Below, piece by piece: positions 17,835 through 26,464 of a stretch of 64,000 nt of DNA. Made by a program: the position numbers and the translations under genes. Each line of letters starts with the position of its first letter. Position 1 is the stretch's first letter. The DNA comes from Candidatus Nezhaarchaeales archaeon (GTDB lineage Archaea; Thermoproteota; Methanomethylicia; Nezhaarchaeales; JAWCJE01): positions 1-64,000 of the forward strand of contig JAWCJE010000001.1 in NCBI GenBank assembly GCA_038853715.1. The letters run 5' to 3'. The notes beneath the pieces were generated by a model. That model was not told where the DNA came from. It did no database searches and saw only the letters and a program-made list of their open reading frames with translations.

Positions 17835-18625
17835 CTCTTCCTCCTCTTATACGATTTAACGTCTTGATAACTCATCCTACCGGCTTCACCAATACCTAGG
17901 TAGTAGTTTTGAACGTCGGGGTTGTTAAGTAGTTTTTCGGATGGACCATCGAGTACGAGCCTACCACCCTCAATAACGTAGCCGTACTCGGCTATCTCCA
18001 AGGCCTTCCTAACGTTCTGCTCCGCTAGAACGATTGTTACCCCCTCCTTTTCGTTGATGTCCTTAATGGTTTTAAAGAGCTCCGATACTATTTTTGGCGA
18101 TAGGCCTAGGGATGGCTCATCAAGTAGGAGGACCTTAGGCTTTGATATTAAGGCCCTCCCTATCACTAGCATTTGCTGTTCTCCACCGCTGAGGAGGCCG
18201 GTTTTGATGTTACGCCTTTCCTTAAGCCTAGGGAAGAAGTTGTAGACGAACTCTAAGGCGTCTTTAGGATTACCGGTCCTCCTACCATAAAGCCCCGATA
18301 GTAGGTCTTCCTCAACGCTTAACTCTTCAAATACCCTTCTCCCCTCATGTACGTAGGTTATTCCGGCTTTAGCTATATCCTCGGGCCTTTCGTTCTCTAT
18401 TTTTCTACCCTCATACTCTATGTAGCCTCGAGATACGTAGCCTCTTTCAAGCCTTATAATTCCAGCTATGGCCTTTAACACGGTGCTCTTACCTGAGCCG
18501 TTAGCACCTAGTAGCGCTATTATACCGCCACTAGGAACTTTTAGGGAAACACCCTTAACGACTAGAATGAAGGGGTCGAAGGTAACCTCGACGTTGTTAA
18601 GAAATAATTGTATATCTCCCTTCAT
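17822..18625 (-). CDS. livF: Liv-type ABC transporter ATPase
   Basis: A 267-residue ATPase with Walker A GANGSGKST, the signature LLSGGEQQM, Walker B VLLLDEPSLGL and the LivF-typical LAEQNVRKALEIAE. It is the first gene of the operon. GAGGAA lies just before the ATG and a TATA-like box lies at 18673-18685. About 20 extra residues after the usual LivF end are basic (SYKRRKRW). Confidence 0.93.
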   Translation of the reverse strand: MKGDIQLFLNNVEVTFDPFILVVKGVSLKVPSGGIIALLGANGSGKSTVLKAIAGIIRLERGYVSRGYIEYEGRKIENERPEDIAKAGITYVHEGRRVFEELSVEEDLLSGLYGRRTGNPKDALEFVYNFFPRLKERRNIKTGLLSGGEQQMLVIGRALISKPKVLLLDEPSLGLSPKIVSELFKTIKDINEKEGVTIVLAEQNVRKALEIAEYGYVIEGGRLVLDGPSEKLLNNPDVQNYYLGIGEAGRMSYQDVKSYKRRKRWIS

Positions 18626-18672
18626 GTTCTTCCTCTAACCCACGATGGAATTTTCCCTCAATATGAAATAGA

Positions 18673-18685
18673 CTTTATATATAAG
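18673..18685 (-). promoter_or_regulatory. probable TATA box of the liv operon
   Basis: On the minus strand the sequence is CTTATATATAAAG, about 54 bases before the livF ATG. This would place the transcript start about 27 bases upstream of the start codon, leaving room for the GAGGAA ribosome-binding site. Confidence 0.5.
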
Positions 18686-18750
18686 CTTTACGTCCAGGCT
18701 TAGGAGGCTCCAACGGGCTTAAGCCTAAGATGGAGGTATGCAACCTTTAA

Positions 18751-18860
18751 ACCACGTAACAGAATAGAACGCTGGTTCAAAACCTAAAAGCCAAACGCTT
18801 CTACAATAACTTCCTAAACAACTTAACAGTATTAGGCTTAGATTCAGCGGCTAGGCCCCC
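18751..18860 (+). pseudogene. IS6-like transposase tail remnant
   Basis: Two neighbouring plus-strand frames read RNRIERWFKT and then LKAKRFYNNFLNN, which joined give the RNxxERWFRTLKxRxxxFYNNF tail of IS6-type transposases. One frameshift separates them and the rest of the gene is missing. The relic lies between livF and livK. Confidence 0.5.
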
Positions 18861-18952
18861 TCGACAACCGTATTATATGTTTAATGTTAAGGGTTTAGTT
18901 GGCTTGAGCGTACGTACGACGTGACAGTGAGGCTACGAAAGCGCAGAATAAG

Positions 18953-18987
18953 AAAAAAGATGGGGTTCTCGGTTTTTACCAACCGAG
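18953..18987 (-). terminator. intrinsic terminator overlapping the livK stop codon
   Basis: The arms CTCGGTT and AACCGAG (18968-18974 and 18981-18987) form a perfect 7-bp stem. The livK stop (18976-18978) lies in the loop, and a six-T run follows on the minus strand at 18953-18958. This ends the livK transcript separately from the livFG operon. Confidence 0.65.
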
Positions 18988-20277
18988 CCAAGCGGCTTTT
19001 CTCTCGATCTCGATCCAGTCGCTAGCCTTCTTGTACTTTCCACCTTCAATCTTTAGCACTATGGCCTTGGTGTTGGGCCTGTGATCTGCACCGGTGAAGG
19101 TTACAGGCGGGACTATGGTGCCCTCGATGACCTTATCCTTCCAAGACTCCATGGCCTCCTTAACCTTGGGACCTGATACCTCCTTAAATTTAGCCCAAGC
19201 GTCAGCTATAGCGAGCACGGCGCATCTAACGTTAATCCAGCCCCTTATATAGGATGAGATTGGGAAGTAGTCTTTAGGTCCGTAGAGCTTTACGGACTCC
19301 CTTAACGGGTTTACTAACGCTGGGCATTCAGCTTCGAAGCCCCAGTAGTAATGGCCACTCATACCGTGGACGCCTTCAGCAGCTTCACCAGCCAGCTTAA
19401 CCAGGTTCTCGTCGTGGCCCCATTGGTTAATCATGAGTAGGGCTTCAAGGCCGTGCTTCTTCATATCCTTTGCGAGTACAGCTGCTGTAGCGGTCGTATT
19501 ACCCATCCATACGAAGTTAGCGCCGAACGTCTTCATGGCTAGGACTTGCGATGAGAAGTCAGCACCCCTCTGACTACAGTTTTGATCTGGGCCTATCTCA
19601 AAGCCGAGCTCTGCTGCTAACGCCTTTCCTGCCGGTATAGGTGCTCGACAGTATGGTACACCGAAGTCGTAGGCGAAGCATATCTTCGGCGGCACCGTCT
19701 TCTTAAGCTCCTTTGTCCAGTAGTCCTTCATCCATATTATAGCCGCCCTCATTTGGTCAGAGTAGCTACAGACCGGGTAAAAGTTGTACGGGGTTTTAGC
19801 GGGGTCGTTTAGGTGTGACGAGTAGCTGGCTGAAATGTAAACGATCTGGTCTTTAGCTATTGAAGGCGATAATGCCTCCGTATCGCCAGTACCCCACCCA
19901 ATTATGACGGGTGGGTTATAGGTAGCCTTATAGCGCTCGTAGGTAGCTATTGCTTCAGGGATCCTATAGGCGTAATCGGTGGAGACGAAGTCGAACTTAC
20001 CAATACCTGGTATACCGCCCTCTTTCTCATTTATCCATTTAGCGGCGTTTTCAGCCCCCCAAGCGTAGTCCACTCCCACATCCGACGTTGCGCCAGACTT
20101 ATCAACTAGCGCGGGTATCGTGATTTTAGGAGCGGCAGGTGGTGGCGGCGGTGGTGGAGGGGTTGGCGGGGGAGGGGTTGGTGCCGGTCTGGTTAAGTAG
20201 TAGTAACCGGTTCCAGCCACGATAGCAACTACGACTACGCCGCCTGCTATTGCCAAAAAAGTCCTTCTAGTAACCAA
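18976..20277 (-). CDS. livK: Liv-type ABC transporter substrate-binding protein
   Basis: A 433-residue extracytoplasmic binding protein. The N-terminus has a TRRTFLAIAGG twin-arginine-like signal with one hydrophobic segment, then a proline-rich linker (residues about 30-48), then a type I periplasmic-binding fold (VDKSGATSDVGVDYAWG). The linker presumably spaces the domain from the membrane anchor. It starts with TTG at 20277, preceded by AGGTGAAGGTG and a very A+T-rich promoter. It has its own terminator, so the binding protein can be made in excess over the permease. The ligand is probably the acid activated by the operon's ligase (inference). Confidence 0.92.
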   Translation of the reverse strand: MVTRRTFLAIAGGVVVVAIVAGTGYYYLTRPAPTPPPPTPPPPPPPPAAPKITIPALVDKSGATSDVGVDYAWGAENAAKWINEKEGGIPGIGKFDFVSTDYAYRIPEAIATYERYKATYNPPVIIGWGTGDTEALSPSIAKDQIVYISASYSSHLNDPAKTPYNFYPVCSYSDQMRAAIIWMKDYWTKELKKTVPPKICFAYDFGVPYCRAPIPAGKALAAELGFEIGPDQNCSQRGADFSSQVLAMKTFGANFVWMGNTTATAAVLAKDMKKHGLEALLMINQWGHDENLVKLAGEAAEGVHGMSGHYYWGFEAECPALVNPLRESVKLYGPKDYFPISSYIRGWINVRCAVLAIADAWAKFKEVSGPKVKEAMESWKDKVIEGTIVPPVTFTGADHRPNTKAIVLKIEGGKYKKASDWIEIERKAAWLGW

Positions 20278-20371
20278 TTTTTCACCTTCACCTTTAAGAT
20301 AAGGTTTGCATATAAGTTTTATAAGTTTTTTATAAATTTTACGCTACCCTCGTGGTATTTGTAACAGTCCA

Positions 20372-20974
20372 TCACCTCCTGATTATTGTGTTTATTATGT
20401 TTGGTATTGTTGTGTATGATTTTATCCGGTTTAATGTTGTTCGTTTTGTGCTTCTATGCTTGAAGCTGTGGAACCTTTTTAGTCTATGTTTTAATGATCT
20501 GAATGTTTGTTCTATTGTGTTTCTAATTCCGAAGGTTACGTGTTGATGCTTTGCTTTAACCCATTCTAACGCGTTATACCATGGTCCTTCGTCGTGTACG
20601 CACTCAACGTTGAAGCCTAGCTTACCCATAATCCTTAATACGTCTATGGACGTTCTACTATCTAGGCTTACGTAAACCTCTATAACTCGTTTAGAGTATA
20701 AGTCTACAACGTACCATATAAATATCCTCCTATTAATGAATTTGAAGCCTGTTTCATCTATTGCTACGAGCTTAACCTTAAGCTTGAAAGAAGCCTTAGA
20801 TAAAGAATGCTAATAACGACATAAACTCGTAAAGGAAAATCTATGCCTAGATGAAGCAGCCCTATAAGATAAACCCAAGTAGTAATCTATTAATGCTTCA
20901 ACCATACTTATAGAAGAGTTATAATCACCGTACGGCTTAACCAAAGGTAGAATACCTAGTAAAACTCGATCCAA
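20372..20974 (-). pseudogene. IS6-like transposase with one in-frame TAG
   Basis: From a TTG at 20974 the frame encodes an N-terminal helix-turn-helix region (SMVEALIDYYLGLSYRAAS), a DDE core (VAIDETGFKF, WYVVDLYSKR) and the tail IRNTIEQTFRSLKHRLKRFH, about 200 residues. The single interruption is a TAG at 20810-20812 within LCRY-stop-HSLSKA, where relatives usually carry Trp, so one TGG-to-TAG change explains it. The outer end near 20360 (TTGTAACAGTCCATCACCT) is the probable terminal repeat. Pyrrolysine read-through is possible in principle but unlikely at such a site. Confidence 0.75.
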
Positions 20975-21064
20975 GCGAAGGCACCTTAAGGGCTCCTTCG
21001 ATGATATAAATAGTTTTTAAAAGTTAAATATAAATGCTTTCAAGGCGGTTTTTGTCCGATCATT

Positions 21065-22291
21065 ATGAGTGAAGCGTTGAGAAGGGTTTTGGATTATTGC
21101 TATAGGAATAGCCCTTTTTACAGGAAGAAGTTTGACGAGGCCGGGGTTAAGCCTTCAGATGTACGTAGCATAGACGACTTCCTTAAGAAGGTTCCCTTTA
21201 GCAGTAAGAAGGAGGTTCTTGAAAGCCAGTATAGTAAGCCTCCTTTCGGCGATTTTTTAGCAGTTGAAGCGCGAAGGATTAGGAGGGTTTACGTATCCCC
21301 TGGTCCTCTCTACGAGCCTTATACTGAGAAGGATCTCGTTGATACTAGGAGGGTTCACGCGGAGATGTTATCGAGTATAGGTGTTAGGCCTGGTGATGTA
21401 GCGCAGGTTACCGCGAGCTATAACATGATGCCTGGGGCTTGGTATCTTCACGACGGGCTTGAAGAGTTAGGATGCACGGTTATTCCAGCCGGTCCGGGTG
21501 AGAGTAGGATGCAGGTTACTATTATGAGGAGCTTCGGAACCACGGTTTACCTAGGGGCTCCTAGCTTTTTAGCTAGGATTTACGATGTATGCCGAGAGCT
21601 CGGAGTGGAGCCTAGGAAGGACTTAAAGCTACGTATAGGGTTTTCATCCTTTGAGCCTTTAACGCCGACCCTTAGACGGGATCTCGAGGAGAAGTTCGGC
21701 GTGGAGCTTTTTAACGCTTACGGGATAGGCGAGCTGGGATGGTTTGCTTGCGAATGTAAGCAACATGACGGTATGCATGTTTTAGGCGACCACTTCCTCG
21801 TCGAAATAATAGACCCAGAAACCCTTGAACCGGTAGGCTTAGGGGAGGAGGGTGAAATCGTGGTTACGCCTCTATTTAGGGAGGCCATGCCCCTCGTAAG
21901 GTATAGGACCGGAGATCTATCGTCGTTCGCTAGGGAGCCGTGTCCCTGCGGTATTTCTTGGCCTAAGCTTACCGGTATCTACGGGAGGGTTGATATGGCC
22001 ACTAAGGTTAAAGGCGTATTAATTCACGCTTGGCAGGTTCAAAAGGTTTTAGCGGCCCACCCGGAGCTAGGTAGGTTTCAAATAGTTGTTGATAGGCCTG
22101 CTAGGATAGATGTAGCTAAAATACTGATCGAGGTAGCCCCAGATAAAGTGGGGTCCGAGGAGCTTAAAAGGAGGCTTTATAGCGAGCTTAAGGATGCAAC
22201 CCACGTGGACTTTGATGTGGAGCTCGTAGTTGAAGGCACGATACCTAAGGACGCGAAAACGTTAGAAGATAGGAGGAAGATCTGGAGGTAA
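21065..22291 (+). CDS. phenylacetate-CoA ligase-family protein (PaaK-like)
   Basis: A 408-residue AMP-forming ligase of the PaaK family. The N-terminal RNSPFYRKKFDEAG, the central NAYGIGELGWFACEC, and LVRYRTGDLSSF with the PaaK C-terminal lid (GRVDMATKVKG) are clear. The serine/threonine-rich phosphate loop of true PaaK (SSGTTG) is replaced by YVSPGPLYEPYT, as seen in a divergent archaeal/bacterial branch, so catalysis and substrate are uncertain. Aromatic or other carboxylates are plausible. The start is ATG, 90 bases after the dead transposase start on the other strand. Confidence 0.82.
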   Translation: MSEALRRVLDYCYRNSPFYRKKFDEAGVKPSDVRSIDDFLKKVPFSSKKEVLESQYSKPPFGDFLAVEARRIRRVYVSPGPLYEPYTEKDLVDTRRVHAEMLSSIGVRPGDVAQVTASYNMMPGAWYLHDGLEELGCTVIPAGPGESRMQVTIMRSFGTTVYLGAPSFLARIYDVCRELGVEPRKDLKLRIGFSSFEPLTPTLRRDLEEKFGVELFNAYGIGELGWFACECKQHDGMHVLGDHFLVEIIDPETLEPVGLGEEGEIVVTPLFREAMPLVRYRTGDLSSFAREPCPCGISWPKLTGIYGRVDMATKVKGVLIHAWQVQKVLAAHPELGRFQIVVDRPARIDVAKILIEVAPDKVGSEELKRRLYSELKDATHVDFDVELVVEGTIPKDAKTLEDRRKIWR

Positions 22292-22387
22292 GCCTGATAC
22301 TCGGTTAAGCCTTTATTTACGTTGATCTCGAGGTTTCAAGGTTAATATTTAAACCTTGAGGGGTTTAATGGTATCTTCTACGTTATG

Positions 22388-23350
22388 TTAAGAGGCGGAT
22401 TTGAGGGGTACGAGACGACTTAATACTTCGCTAGCGGCGCTATAGGGATCTACTTCTCCTATCGCGGTTTTCTGGACTAGATCCTTAAACTCTTTAAGCT
22501 CCTTAGCTTTGCTTATTACTCGTTTTTCTAGCTCATCGATCATGGCTTCAACTATCTCCGCTTCGCTCTTAAGCACCAGCTTTCGATGGAGGTCTCGGGA
22601 CCGCACTAAGTGCTGCATATGTTTCTCGATGTAATCCACGAGCTCTGATACTCCTTCACCGGTCGTAGCCACCGTTTTCACTACAGGGGTCTTCCAAGCC
22701 TGTTCCCCGCGGCTTATAGCTGTAAGGGCTAAGCTTTCCTCGAGGATCATGACGGTTGCGTCTGCGCCGTCTAGATCGGCCTTGTTAACTACGAATATGT
22801 CGGCTATCTCCTGAAGCCCGGCTTTTATCGCTTGGATTTCATCACCCATCTTAGGCATTAACACCACTAGGATCGTATGCGCGTACTTAACCACGTCAAA
22901 CTGGGTTTGCCCAATGCCGACCGTCTCAACTATTACTACGTCTTTACCTGAGGCGTCTAACACCTTAATGACGTTATTCGTCGACCTAGCTAAACCTCCT
23001 AAGCTTCCCCTGCTAGCCATACTCCTAATGAAGACGCCGGGGTCTAATGCGTGCTCCTGCATACGAATCCTATTACCCATTAACGCGCCGCCGGTGAAGG
23101 GGCTTGAAGGGTCGACAGCTACAACGCCTACAGTCTTCCCACGCCTTCTATACTCGCGTATTAACTTATCGACGAGGCAGCTTTTACCTACGCCTGGAGG
23201 ACCTGTTACGCCTATTACGTGGGCGCGTCCCGCATGTTTATGGAGTACGCTTAACGCCTCCTTAGCTTGCGGAGCGTCGTTCTCCACTAGCGTTATTAGC
23301 TTAGCTATAGCTTTACGATCACCCTTAAGTACGCCGTTAACTAGCTCCAC
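22388..23350 (-). CDS. meaB: methylmalonyl-CoA mutase-associated GTPase MeaB (ArgK/LAO family)
   Basis: A 320-residue G3E-family GTPase with P-loop GPPGVGKS, the MeaB motif VAVDPSSPFTGGALMGNRIRM (a switch region), VETVGIGQ and NKAD. MeaB proteins load adenosylcobalamin into methylmalonyl-CoA mutase and protect it. It is divergent from the mutase gene, which begins 295 bases away on the other strand, supporting a role with that mutase. Confidence 0.93.
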   Translation of the reverse strand: MELVNGVLKGDRKAIAKLITLVENDAPQAKEALSVLHKHAGRAHVIGVTGPPGVGKSCLVDKLIREYRRRGKTVGVVAVDPSSPFTGGALMGNRIRMQEHALDPGVFIRSMASRGSLGGLARSTNNVIKVLDASGKDVVIVETVGIGQTQFDVVKYAHTILVVLMPKMGDEIQAIKAGLQEIADIFVVNKADLDGADATVMILEESLALTAISRGEQAWKTPVVKTVATTGEGVSELVDYIEKHMQHLVRSRDLHRKLVLKSEAEIVEAMIDELEKRVISKAKELKEFKDLVQKTAIGEVDPYSAASEVLSRLVPLKSAS

Positions 23351-23468
23351 TTCCTTCCCCCTCTACATGAAGGGGGTCAGCCTTAAATAGGTTATCGTAA
23401 CTCGTTTAACGCTACGCCGAATTCCGGCTTCTTCGATAAACGCTTCATCCTCCTCTTTTAGCTAAGTA

Positions 23469-23570
23469 CTCGGGTCTTTCGAAGCTGTGGCGGAAAGAGT
23501 GAAGGACCGCTTCGATGCGGTAACGATGATCGTAGGCTCCCTTGAAGGATTGAACGTGGAAGGATTTTAG
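23469..23570 (+). pseudogene. tail of an LLM-class oxidoreductase (relic)
   Basis: Upstream of the mutase gene one frame ends LGSFEAVAERVKDRFDAVTM, then about 12 more codons and a stop. This resembles the C-terminal end of flavin/F420-dependent LLM-class oxidoreductases (GSPEEVAERVKERF). No upstream part of the gene remains. The rest of the 23351-23644 gap is empty. Confidence 0.4.
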
Positions 23571-23644
23571 AAGACAATTAAACCCCGTGTAATCAAGTAA
23601 GGTTTAATAGGCTAAGCCTCCTCCCTTAGAAGGGAGGGTTTACT

Positions 23645-25300
23645 TTGAGTGAGAAGGAACTCCTTGAAAGGGAGAAGAAGGAAAGGGAGATGGCTAAGGC
23701 CGGTGGAGAACGTAAGCCAGCCTTCTACACGTTGTCAGGCATCCCTATTAAACGATTGTACACCCCTGAGGACGTTAAGGGGTTAAACTACGAAGTTCAC
23801 TTAGGTGAACCAGGTAAGTACCCCTTTACAAGGGGTATCTACCCGACCATGTATAGGGGGCGGATCTGGACCATAAGGATGTTTTCCGGTTACGGTAGCC
23901 CTGAGGAGACTAATCGGCGGTGGAAGGAGCTTATTAAGCATGGTGAGACGGGGTTAAGTACCGCGTTCGACTATCCAACGTTGAACGGCTACGATTCCGA
24001 TCATCCATTAGCGAGGGGCGAGGTTGGAAGGGCTGGGGTAGCGGTTTCCTGCCTCCCAGATATGGAGAGGTTGTTTGAAGGTATACCTATAGGGTCTGTT
24101 ACTACGTCCTTTACGATTAACGCTCCAGCCATATGTATCTTATCGATGTACTTCGCCACGGCGCTTAAGCAAGGAGTACCTCTAACCCAGGTCGGCGGTA
24201 CTACGCAGAACGATATGTTGAAGGAGTTTATAGCTCAAAAATCCTACAGGTTTCCGCCTGAGCCTTCGCTCTTTATAAACGTTGACATCGTTAAGTTCTG
24301 CACTGAGCATGCTCCACTCTGGCACCCTATAAGTATTAGCGGCTACCATATAAGGGAGGCTGGAGCAACGGCTATTCAGGAGCTTGCTTGGACCTTGGCT
24401 GACGGTATGACCTTCGTCGAGAAGGGCGTAGAAATGGGGCTTGACGTGGATAGCTTTGCTCCTAGGCTTTCCTTCTTCTTCTGCTGCCACGTCGACTTCT
24501 TCGAGGAGATAGCTAAGTTTAGGGCCGCTAGGAGGATGTGGGCTAAGATAATGAAGGATAGGTTTAACGCTAAAGATCCGAGGTCTTGGTGTTTACGCTT
24601 CCATACTCAAACGGCGGGGCAATCCTTAACCTATCAGTACCCGGAGCTTAACATAGCTAGAACCGCTATAGAAGCGTTAGCGGCCGTCTTAGGTGGTACT
24701 AACTCGCTACATACTAATTCTTACGATGAAGCTATATGCCTACCGACTGAGAAAGCAGCTCAAATAGCCACCTTAACCCAGAGGTTTATAGCTCATGAAA
24801 CCGGTGTAGCTAGCGTCGTAGACCCCTTAGGCGGCTCCTACTACGTTGAATGGTTAACTAACGAGGTTGAAGCGCGCGCATGGGAGGAAATAGAGCGTAT
24901 CGAGAAGCAGGGAGGAGTCCTTAAGTGTATAGAGAATGGCTACTACCTACGCGAACTAGCTAGGACGGCTAACGAGTATAGGAGGAAGATTGAAAGCGGC
25001 GAAATAGAGGTTGTAGGTGTAAACTGCTTTGCCCCTCCGGACTTGAAGTATGACTTTAAACCGTTGAAGATACCTTTAGAGCTGGAGGAACAGAGAAAGG
25101 AGTTCCTATCCAGGTTAAGGGAGAGACGTAACAACTCGGAGGTTAAAGCGGTCCTTAACAAGCTACGGAGAGCCGCTGAAGATAGGGAGCACCTATTTCC
25201 ATTGGTGCTTAAAGCGGTACAAGTGCATGCTACGCTTGGAGAGATAATGCAGACCTTCGAAGACGTCTATGGAAGGTATAAGGAGCAACCAGTGTTTTAA
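23645..25300 (+). CDS. mcmA1: methylmalonyl-CoA mutase, large (catalytic) subunit
   Basis: A 551-residue protein covering the TIM-barrel substrate-binding part of adenosylcobalamin-dependent methylmalonyl-CoA mutase. It has TRGIYPTMYRGRIWTIRMF near the front, GGTTQNDMLKEFIAQ, and the substrate-pocket stretch GTNSLHTNSYDEA. It interconverts methylmalonyl-CoA and succinyl-CoA. The B12-binding domain is a separate gene 24 bases downstream, the usual archaeal split. The start is TTG at 23645 behind GGGAGGG. Neighbours (MeaB, B12 subunit, corrinoid adenosyltransferase) confirm the assignment over isobutyryl-CoA mutase, though that cannot be fully excluded. Confidence 0.95.
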   Translation: MSEKELLEREKKEREMAKAGGERKPAFYTLSGIPIKRLYTPEDVKGLNYEVHLGEPGKYPFTRGIYPTMYRGRIWTIRMFSGYGSPEETNRRWKELIKHGETGLSTAFDYPTLNGYDSDHPLARGEVGRAGVAVSCLPDMERLFEGIPIGSVTTSFTINAPAICILSMYFATALKQGVPLTQVGGTTQNDMLKEFIAQKSYRFPPEPSLFINVDIVKFCTEHAPLWHPISISGYHIREAGATAIQELAWTLADGMTFVEKGVEMGLDVDSFAPRLSFFFCCHVDFFEEIAKFRAARRMWAKIMKDRFNAKDPRSWCLRFHTQTAGQSLTYQYPELNIARTAIEALAAVLGGTNSLHTNSYDEAICLPTEKAAQIATLTQRFIAHETGVASVVDPLGGSYYVEWLTNEVEARAWEEIERIEKQGGVLKCIENGYYLRELARTANEYRRKIESGEIEVVGVNCFAPPDLKYDFKPLKIPLELEEQRKEFLSRLRERRNNSEVKAVLNKLRRAAEDREHLFPLVLKAVQVHATLGEIMQTFEDVYGRYKEQPVF

Positions 25301-25324
25301 GCGCGCGTTAAGGGGACAGAGAGC

Positions 25325-25732
25325 TTGAACGGAGAGCGGAAGATACGCGTTTTAATAGCTAAGCCCGGGTTAAATGGGCATGATAGAGGGGCTAAGGTAG
25401 TAGCTCGAGGTCTCGCCGAGGAGGGGATGGAGGTCATATACCTAGGGCTTTGGAATACCCCTGAGCAGATAGTTGAAGCCGCGGTACAGGAGGATGTAGA
25501 CGTAGTAGGGTTAAGCATACTTTCAGGGGCGCACGACGTACTCGCTCCCGCAGTTAGGAAGCTACTGGATGAGAAGGGCTTAAAGGATGTATTGCTACTA
25601 GTCGGAGGGACCATACCGTTGGAGGATGTGGAGTTCTTGAAGAAGAACGGCGTCGCCGAGGTCTTCGTACCTGGTACGCCGATAAAGGCCATCAGCGAGT
25701 TCATAAGAAAGAACGTAAAACCCAGACGGTAA
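25325..25732 (+). CDS. mcmA2: methylmalonyl-CoA mutase, B12-binding subunit
   Basis: A 135-residue cobalamin-binding domain that partners the large mutase subunit. It holds the base-off/His-on site, with H19 as the lower cobalt ligand in NGHDRG, and later the SILSGAHD and GGTIP loops. The family motif is DxHxxG; here the first Asp is Asn (N17, codon AAT). That Asp normally hydrogen-bonds the ligand His, so cobalt tuning may differ. The start is TTG behind AGGGGACAGAG. It clearly forms an operon with mcmA1. Confidence 0.93.
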   Translation: MNGERKIRVLIAKPGLNGHDRGAKVVARGLAEEGMEVIYLGLWNTPEQIVEAAVQEDVDVVGLSILSGAHDVLAPAVRKLLDEKGLKDVLLLVGGTIPLEDVEFLKKNGVAEVFVPGTPIKAISEFIRKNVKPRR

Positions 25733-25859
25733 CTTAAGACTTGGTTTAACAGCTTTAACCCTACGGATTTAACGATTAACAATGAATCCTAGCTTACGCC
25801 CCTGAGGTCGTAGCGGCGTAAAGTTTTAACGTTGAAGTTAAGCTATAAGTAGCGGAGGC

Positions 25860-26411
25860 CTACCTATAACCGTACTTTTCGAAGTATACGAAGTCTTTAA
25901 GCTCCTTCCTTTTAGGGGGTTCCTTAGGGGTTTCTAAGGGGTAGCCTAAGGGCATTAACTCCACTACGCTAACCCCGGGCGGTACCCCAAGGATTTCTGC
26001 TGCCTTTTTCGCATCGAAGGCGCCGACGTGAAGTGTACCTAAGCCGAGGCTATGAGCTGCGAGGGTGAGGTTTTGAAGGGCTAACGCTACGTCGAACATG
26101 AAGAAGTCGCCTTTATCCGTTACGGGTTTTCCGCCTTTAAACCCTGAAACACCGAGTTTAGCGCATGCAACAATAACTACCGGGGCGTTCTTAACGGCGT
26201 CAATGCCCGGGTTCCGAGGCGTTAAGGTTTCGGCGAGCTTTGCCTTGGTTTCAGGGTTTCTAACAATTATGAACTCCCAGCATTGAGTATTAGCCCATGA
26301 AGGAGCCCATCGAGCCGCTTCTAGCACCGTCCATAGCTTTCCCTCTTCAACTGGGTCGGGTTTAAAGCGTCGAATAGACCTACGGGTCTTTATAGCTTCA
26401 ATCACGTCCAT
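25860..26411 (-). CDS. nitroreductase-family flavoprotein
   Basis: A 183-residue FMN protein of the nitroreductase family: N-terminal AIKTRRSIRRF, then WAPSWANTQCWEF (flavin/dimer loop) and GTLHVGAFD with VVELMPLGYP at the end. Family members reduce nitro groups, quinones or flavins with NAD(P)H. It lies between the mutase genes and the corrinoid adenosyltransferase. A role as the reductase that provides cob(I)alamin is conceivable but is only inference from position. Confidence 0.88.
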   Translation of the reverse strand: MDVIEAIKTRRSIRRFKPDPVEEGKLWTVLEAARWAPSWANTQCWEFIIVRNPETKAKLAETLTPRNPGIDAVKNAPVVIVACAKLGVSGFKGGKPVTDKGDFFMFDVALALQNLTLAAHSLGLGTLHVGAFDAKKAAEILGVPPGVSVVELMPLGYPLETPKEPPKRKELKDFVYFEKYGYR

Positions 26412-26464
26412 ACCTAGACCTCCTTAGGGAGGAGCTACCTTATTATTAAAGGTTTACGGTGGCC

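Noticed and set aside
20810-20812. Pyrrolysine codon in the transposase
   Set aside because: One TAG at a usual Trp position is better explained as TGG-to-TAG mutation; no Pyl machinery seen in the window.
25297-25782. 161-codon minus-strand frame over the B12 subunit
   Set aside because: Shadow of the mutase small subunit; low-complexity Ser/Thr/Pro content.
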